From Dialister sp. UBA6422 (GTDB lineage: Bacteria > Bacillota > Negativicutes > Veillonellales > Dialisteraceae), in NCBI GenBank assembly GCA_002439665.1, contig DJPC01000071.1, forward strand, positions 1 through 9,017: a DNA stretch of 9,017 bases, read 5' to 3'. Each line of letters opens with the position of its first letter. Position 1 is the first letter of the stretch. The notes beneath the pieces were generated by a model that did no database searches, had not been told where the DNA came from, and was given only the letters and a program-made list of their open reading frames with translations. The translations under genes were made by a program, and so were the position numbers. Positions 6,220-9,017 of the stretch are shown piece after piece.

Positions 6220-7143
6220 CTATTTCCATAATTTTTTCCACATAGAAGGTATATCCACAGCAGGAGTCATAATGGCTAAAATGACCATACCAATGCCCAC
6301 CACCTGCCATCCCACAAAGCTCATATGAAAAATAAGACAAGACAGAATCACCGAAGCCGCCGGTTCGCTTGCTGCAGTGATTAAAGCCTGCTGGGGCGAA
6401 AGGTACATAAGGCCTGCATTATAGAGTAGAAAAGCAGTGACCGTACCAAAAATAACAATCCAGCAAACTCCGAAGAAAATTTCTGGATCAAAGAAGGCCA
6501 ACCAATTCATATGGGGCTCCAAAGCCCAGCAAGCCAATCCTCCGATGAACATACTCACTGCCAAGACAAAGGTTTTGTTAAGTTGCAAGAAAATATGCTT
6601 GGGATAGATAGAGGCAAATGAATAGACCAACCCATTTAAAAGTGCCAAAGCGATGCACAGGAAAGATACCTGCAAGGTGGAAGGATCCCCACCGGTCACC
6701 AAAAGGAATGTACCGCCCACCGCCAGAAAGACTGTCACCACTTCCCCTACAGACGGCCACTTTCGATACCGGATAGCATGGTAACAAATGACCATAGCCG
6801 GACAGGTATAGAGAACCACCGTAGCAGTCGCTGCATTACCATAGGCGATGGCTTCAAAATAAGTGTAATGCATAAGCATCAATCCTAAAATAGCATAGAT
6901 TAGGATATCTATCCATAGTCGAGGTCTCTTTTGCAAAAGAGACAGACTTGGTTTCATTTGTCCTTCATACAAAGTGATTCCCATCAGGATAAAGCCAGCG
7001 GCTATCATACGAAAAGCCGTAAGCTCCATGGCATTCATGGAACAGTGTTCAAAGAAATTTTGGGCTCCTATCCCGCTACCTGCCCACATAATACCCGCAC
7101 ATACCACCATGGCAATAGCGGTATGGGAAGAAGAATGTGTCAT
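6220..7143 (-). CDS. EamA/DMT-family transporter (second of a tandem pair)
   Basis: The 307-residue product has ten predicted membrane helices arranged as two EamA repeats (about 9-150 and 158-293), the usual size and plan of drug/metabolite transporters. Shared marks with the upstream neighbour are MHYTYF (91-96), GNAA (102-105), YTCPAMVI (112-119), YPKH (180-183), YNAGL (241-245) and EPAASVI (260-266). The basic C-terminal tail is somewhat longer than in the neighbour. Translation begins at an ATG 7 bases after GGCGG, within AAGGCGGTGA, one base off the ideal Shine-Dalgarno. It follows the first EamA gene by 52 bases without a terminator or clear promoter, so the two should be co-transcribed. 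Family members export or import amino acids, purines or drugs; the substrate cannot be read from sequence. Confidence 0.92.
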   Translation of the reverse strand: MTHSSSHTAIAMVVCAGIMWAGSGIGAQNFFEHCSMNAMELTAFRMIAAGFILMGITLYEGQMKPSLSLLQKRPRLWIDILIYAILGLMLMHYTYFEAIAYGNAATATVVLYTCPAMVICYHAIRYRKWPSVGEVVTVFLAVGGTFLLVTGGDPSTLQVSFLCIALALLNGLVYSFASIYPKHIFLQLNKTFVLAVSMFIGGLACWALEPHMNWLAFFDPEIFFGVCWIVIFGTVTAFLLYNAGLMYLSPQQALITAASEPAASVILSCLIFHMSFVGWQVVGIGMVILAIMTPAVDIPSMWKKLWK

Positions 7144-7195
7144 AGGTTCACCGCCTTATCTCCCAAATACATATCATATCTCACTCATAAAACCT

Positions 7196-8083
7196 TTATT
7201 TTTTCAAAAAGCCAGGGGCCATGATGGCTAATAGCACTAGCACAATACCTATAGCCTGCACGATATCGAAATGGGTCTGAAAAAGAAAATAGGAAGCTAT
7301 CACCGACACCGCAGGTTCTATAGTAGCAGTAACGGAAGCTTGGGCTTCGCTTAGATATTTTAAACCGGCATTATAACAGGTAAAAGCCACTGCTGTACCA
7401 CAGACAACAATCCAAAACACATCAAATAGAACAGATGGTTCCCAAAATCCTGACATATGAGAAATCGGATCGATACAAAAAGCAGCCACTGCTCCAGTAA
7501 ACATACCGATGGACAACATAAAAGAATTATCAAAATAGACCATCAAATGCTTCGGATACACCGCACATATAGCAAAGAAAACTGCAGAAGCCAGTCCTAG
7601 GTATATACAATCTAAGGGAACAGCCAGTCGGCTCATATCTCCCCCAGTGACCAAAAGATACACCCCAGCTATAGCCAGTATGACAGCAACAAATTCTCCT
7701 AACGTAGGCCAGGTCTTCTTGGAAAAGGCTATCCATAGGATCACCATGGCAGGACAGGTATACTGTATCACTGTAGCAGCTGCAGCATTCCCTGCTGCAA
7801 TAGAGGCAAAATAGGTATAGTGCATGGCCATCAGTCCTATGATGCCATAGAACGAAAGTTCTAATAAAAAGATAGGCTGCTTTCGGAGCATCTCCCATCC
7901 TGGACGCACTTTTCCTTTGCATGCAGCCACTAGCATCATAATACCACTGGCACAAAACATGCGGAAAACGGTAAGGTCCATAGAATCCAATTGGCTTTTA
8001 CTAAAAAAATCTTGTGCCGCCAGTCCGCATCCGGCCCACATGATCCCTGCCATGACTACCATTGCAATAGCAAATACCTGCAT
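7196..8083 (-). CDS. EamA/DMT-family transporter (first of a tandem pair)
   Basis: The 295-residue protein has ten predicted helices in two EamA repeats (about 4-146 and 158-291). Motifs shared with the next gene at the same spacing are MHYTYF (87-92), GNAA (98-101), YTCPAMVI (108-115), YPKH (176-179), YNAGL (237-241) and EPAVSVI (256-262). By eye about half of all residues agree, and more near the N terminus. I chose the ATG at 8083 because GGAGG lies about 4 bases upstream. A TTG at 8113 would lengthen the frame by ten codons but falls inside the terminator hairpin of the adjacent tRNA. Only 18 bases separate that hairpin's T tract from this start, leaving no room for a separate promoter. 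Substrate unknown. Confidence 0.92.
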   Translation of the reverse strand: MQVFAIAMVVMAGIMWAGCGLAAQDFFSKSQLDSMDLTVFRMFCASGIMMLVAACKGKVRPGWEMLRKQPIFLLELSFYGIIGLMAMHYTYFASIAAGNAAAATVIQYTCPAMVILWIAFSKKTWPTLGEFVAVILAIAGVYLLVTGGDMSRLAVPLDCIYLGLASAVFFAICAVYPKHLMVYFDNSFMLSIGMFTGAVAAFCIDPISHMSGFWEPSVLFDVFWIVVCGTAVAFTCYNAGLKYLSEAQASVTATIEPAVSVIASYFLFQTHFDIVQAIGIVLVLLAIMAPGFLKK

Positions 8084-8100
8084 ATTTCCTCCATGTACCG

Positions 8101-8121
8101 AAAAACCCGCCAAAAGGCGGG
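8101..8121 (-). terminator. Rho-independent terminator of tRNA-Val(GAC)
   Basis: A 6-bp all-GC stem, CCCGCC (8106-8111) with GGCGGG (8116-8121), encloses a 4-base loop. On the minus strand it is followed by five T (8105-8101). It lies 15 bases after the tRNA 3' end and only 18 bases before the EamA start codon, so its read-through may set expression of the transporter pair. Confidence 0.88.
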
Positions 8122-8136
8122 TCTTATAGTGTCTCG

Positions 8137-8213
8137 TGGTGGGACTATTTGGATTCGAACCAAAGACCTCTTCGATGTCAACGAAGCGCTCTGACCAGCT
8201 GAGCTATAACCCC
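8137..8213 (-). tRNA. tRNA-Val (anticodon GAC)
   Basis: The 77-base cloverleaf folds fully. The acceptor stem GGGGTTA/TAGTCCC has two wobble pairs (G4-U69 and U5-G68). The D arm is GCTC/GAGC. The anticodon stem CTTCG/CGAAG carries the loop TTGACAT, giving anticodon GAC, which reads GUC and GUU. The T stem TTTGG/CCAAA has loop TTCGAAT. The discriminator A and CCA are encoded. It is about 90% identical to the tRNA-Val at 8425-8501, pointing to a duplication with anticodon change. Confidence 0.97.
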
Positions 8214-8231
8214 GAGTATTTGATGTAATTA

Positions 8232-8260
8232 ATTATACAGGAATATGTATAGAAAAGCAA
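8232..8260 (-). promoter_or_regulatory. Promoter of tRNA-Val(GAC)
   Basis: On the minus strand TTGCTT (8255-8260) and a consensus TATAAT (8232-8237) are exactly 17 bases apart. The predicted start lies about 12 bases before the mature tRNA end. The remaining spacer up to the terminator at 8388 shows no gene. Confidence 0.8.
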
Positions 8261-8387
8261 TGAATTTTTAATAAACCATAACATACATCAGTAGGCACCT
8301 TACATCAATCATAAAGTAAGATGCGTATCTGGCTAGTATGATCACTTTCTGGTACCTATCCATTGTACTACGTACATTTTTACAAAT

Positions 8388-8419
8388 AAAAAAGATCTGC
8401 CCTTAGGCAAATCTTTTTT
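8388..8419 (-). terminator. Rho-independent terminator of tRNA-Val(CAC)
   Basis: A 14-bp stem (8388-8401 with 8406-8419) has one G-U wobble on the minus strand and a 4-base loop. The outer A6/T6 gives the U tract. It lies 5 bases after the CCA end of the tRNA, so this tRNA is a single-gene transcript. Confidence 0.88.
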
Positions 8420-8424
8420 ATGGG

Positions 8425-8501
8425 TGGTGGGACTATCTGGGTTCGAACCGGAGACCTCTTCGATGTGAGCGAAGCGCTCTGACCAACTGAGCTATAGCCC
8501 C
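8425..8501 (-). tRNA. tRNA-Val (anticodon CAC)
   Basis: The 77-base cloverleaf has acceptor stem GGGGCTA/TAGTCCC with one wobble pair, D arm GCTC/GAGC, and anticodon stem CTTCG/CGAAG with loop CTCACAT. The anticodon is CAC, which reads GUG. The discriminator A and CCA are encoded. The T stem TCCGG/CCAGA contains one C-A mismatch in its centre (positions 51 and 63 of the tRNA), which the sister tRNA at 8137-8213 does not have. All other stems are intact and it has its own promoter and terminator, so it is probably functional. Confidence 0.95.
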
Positions 8502-8514
8502 ATGTGATGGGTTT

Positions 8515-8543
8515 ATTATAACACCACACACCTAGATTGTTAA
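8515..8543 (-). promoter_or_regulatory. Promoter of tRNA-Val(CAC)
   Basis: On the minus strand TTAACA (8538-8543) and a consensus TATAAT (8515-8520) are 17 bases apart. The expected start is a few bases before the mature tRNA end at 8501. The -35 box begins only about 20 bases after the stop codon of the MFS gene. Confidence 0.78.
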
Positions 8544-8562
8544 GCAATTTTTTACACAATAC

Positions 8563-9017
8563 TTACTGACCTGTTTCCTTTGAAATGCAAGGAAGGGTAA
8601 AAGATACCACCGTACCTATTACTCCAGTAATCCATAAGATTTGCAAAGCCTGTGACAGCCCCCACTGGTCAGCGGCCCACCCCACCAAGGGAGCAAAAAG
8701 CCCTCCTATGGTCGTACTAAGTCCCAATGTCACCCCTGATGCAAACCCCACATTTTTTGCAAGATAGGTTTGGCCTAAAACAACCATAGGACTATAGGAT
8801 GTAAAAATAGACATGGCTACCGGTAAAAGCAAAATCCAGGCCAGCCATTCATCATGGGTCCCGAAAAGAAAGTACATAGATGGGATCATCACGATAAAAG
8901 CTCCGCGAATGATTTTTCTCATTCCCACTTTATCTGAGATAATACCACCACTATAAGTCAATAGCGCTCCTATGGTAAAAAGAAGGGTCAACGCATTGGC
9001 CCCGCTTGTACCATCTG
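8563..9017 (-). CDS. MFS transporter, C-terminal half, resembling fosmidomycin-resistance protein (Fsr) (partial)
   Basis: The frame is open through the window edge, so the start and the first half are missing; 150 residues are visible. A TTG at 8991 is an internal leucine codon, not the start. The visible part begins with a helix that ends in GGIISDKVGMRK, the MFS signature loop GxxxDKxGxR, here probably its second copy between helices 8 and 9. About four further helices follow. The stretch around LGQTYLAKNVGFASGVTLGL and GGLFAPLVG resembles the Fsr group of MFS efflux proteins, from memory of that family. A short tail, SKETGQ, ends the protein. No terminator is visible between its stop and the tRNA promoter 20 bases on. 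The MFS call is firm; the Fsr assignment and any drug substrate are tentative. Confidence 0.85.
   Translation of the reverse strand, partial: DGTSGANALTLLFTIGALLTYSGGIISDKVGMRKIIRGAFIVMIPSMYFLFGTHDEWLAWILLLPVAMSIFTSYSPMVVLGQTYLAKNVGFASGVTLGLSTTIGGLFAPLVGWAADQWGLSQALQILWITGVIGTVVSFTLPCISKETGQ

Noticed and set aside
8084..8113. TTG start for the first EamA gene
   Set aside because: It lies within the tRNA terminator stem-loop and lacks a binding site; the ATG at 8083 has GGAGG.
8536..8554. Plus-strand hairpin ATTG/CAAT followed by T6
   Set aside because: A 4-bp AT-rich stem is too weak to call a terminator, and no plus-strand gene precedes it. It overlaps the tRNA promoter.
1..9017. Mobile element, phage, CRISPR or defence island near the tRNA genes
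   Set aside because: No integrase, transposase, direct repeat of a tRNA end, or repeat-spacer array is visible. The two tRNA copies are whole genes and not attachment-site fragments.

Overview
The window reads like an ordinary chromosomal segment of a low-to-mid GC Firmicute, most plausibly a gram-negative-staining Negativicute (Veillonella/Megasphaera/Dialister type). The basis is the AT-rich intergenic DNA, strong AGGAGG ribosome binding sites, rho-independent terminators with T tracts, tRNA genes with encoded CCA, and the mix of transporters. The taxon is an inference from style, not from a marker gene. Every gene I can support lies on the minus strand, so the biological reading order runs from position 9017 down to 1.

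Reading in that direction: (1) the 3' part of an MFS transporter resembling the fosmidomycin-resistance (Fsr) group, cut by the window edge; (2) two tRNA-Val genes with different anticodons (CAC, then GAC), each with its own sigma-70-type promoter and its own terminator; (3) two tandem, clearly paralogous EamA/DMT-family ten-helix transporters that begin only 18 bases after the second tRNA terminator; (4) a 465-base gene-free stretch holding a good promoter, a 14-base palindrome at the start of transcription, a perfect 17-bp terminator hairpin and an orphan Shine-Dalgarno sequence; (5) the yjiH-yjiG-iadA gene set, with the same order known from E. coli, encoding two gate-domain membrane proteins and isoaspartyl dipeptidase; (6) a strong terminator, then a promoter region with a palindrome; (7) a secreted purple-acid-phosphatase-like metallophosphoesterase followed 10 bases later by a YibE/F membrane protein, closed by a perfect 15-bp terminator; (8) 280 bases of non-coding DNA with several nested inverted repeats.

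Functionally this is a peptide and phosphate salvage plus small-molecule transport neighbourhood. IadA breaks down beta-aspartyl dipeptides that arise from damaged protein, with YjiH/YjiG as likely membrane partners; the exported phosphoesterase probably releases phosphate outside the cytoplasmic membrane; the EamA and MFS proteins move unidentified metabolites or drugs.

I found no phage, insertion sequence, CRISPR array or defence system. The points most worth a second look are the putative attenuated leader (or short terminated RNA) ahead of yjiHG-iadA, the glutamate that replaces the carboxylated metal-bridging lysine in IadA, the perfect inverted repeat enclosing the iadA ribosome binding site, and the EamA pair with no visible promoter of its own.
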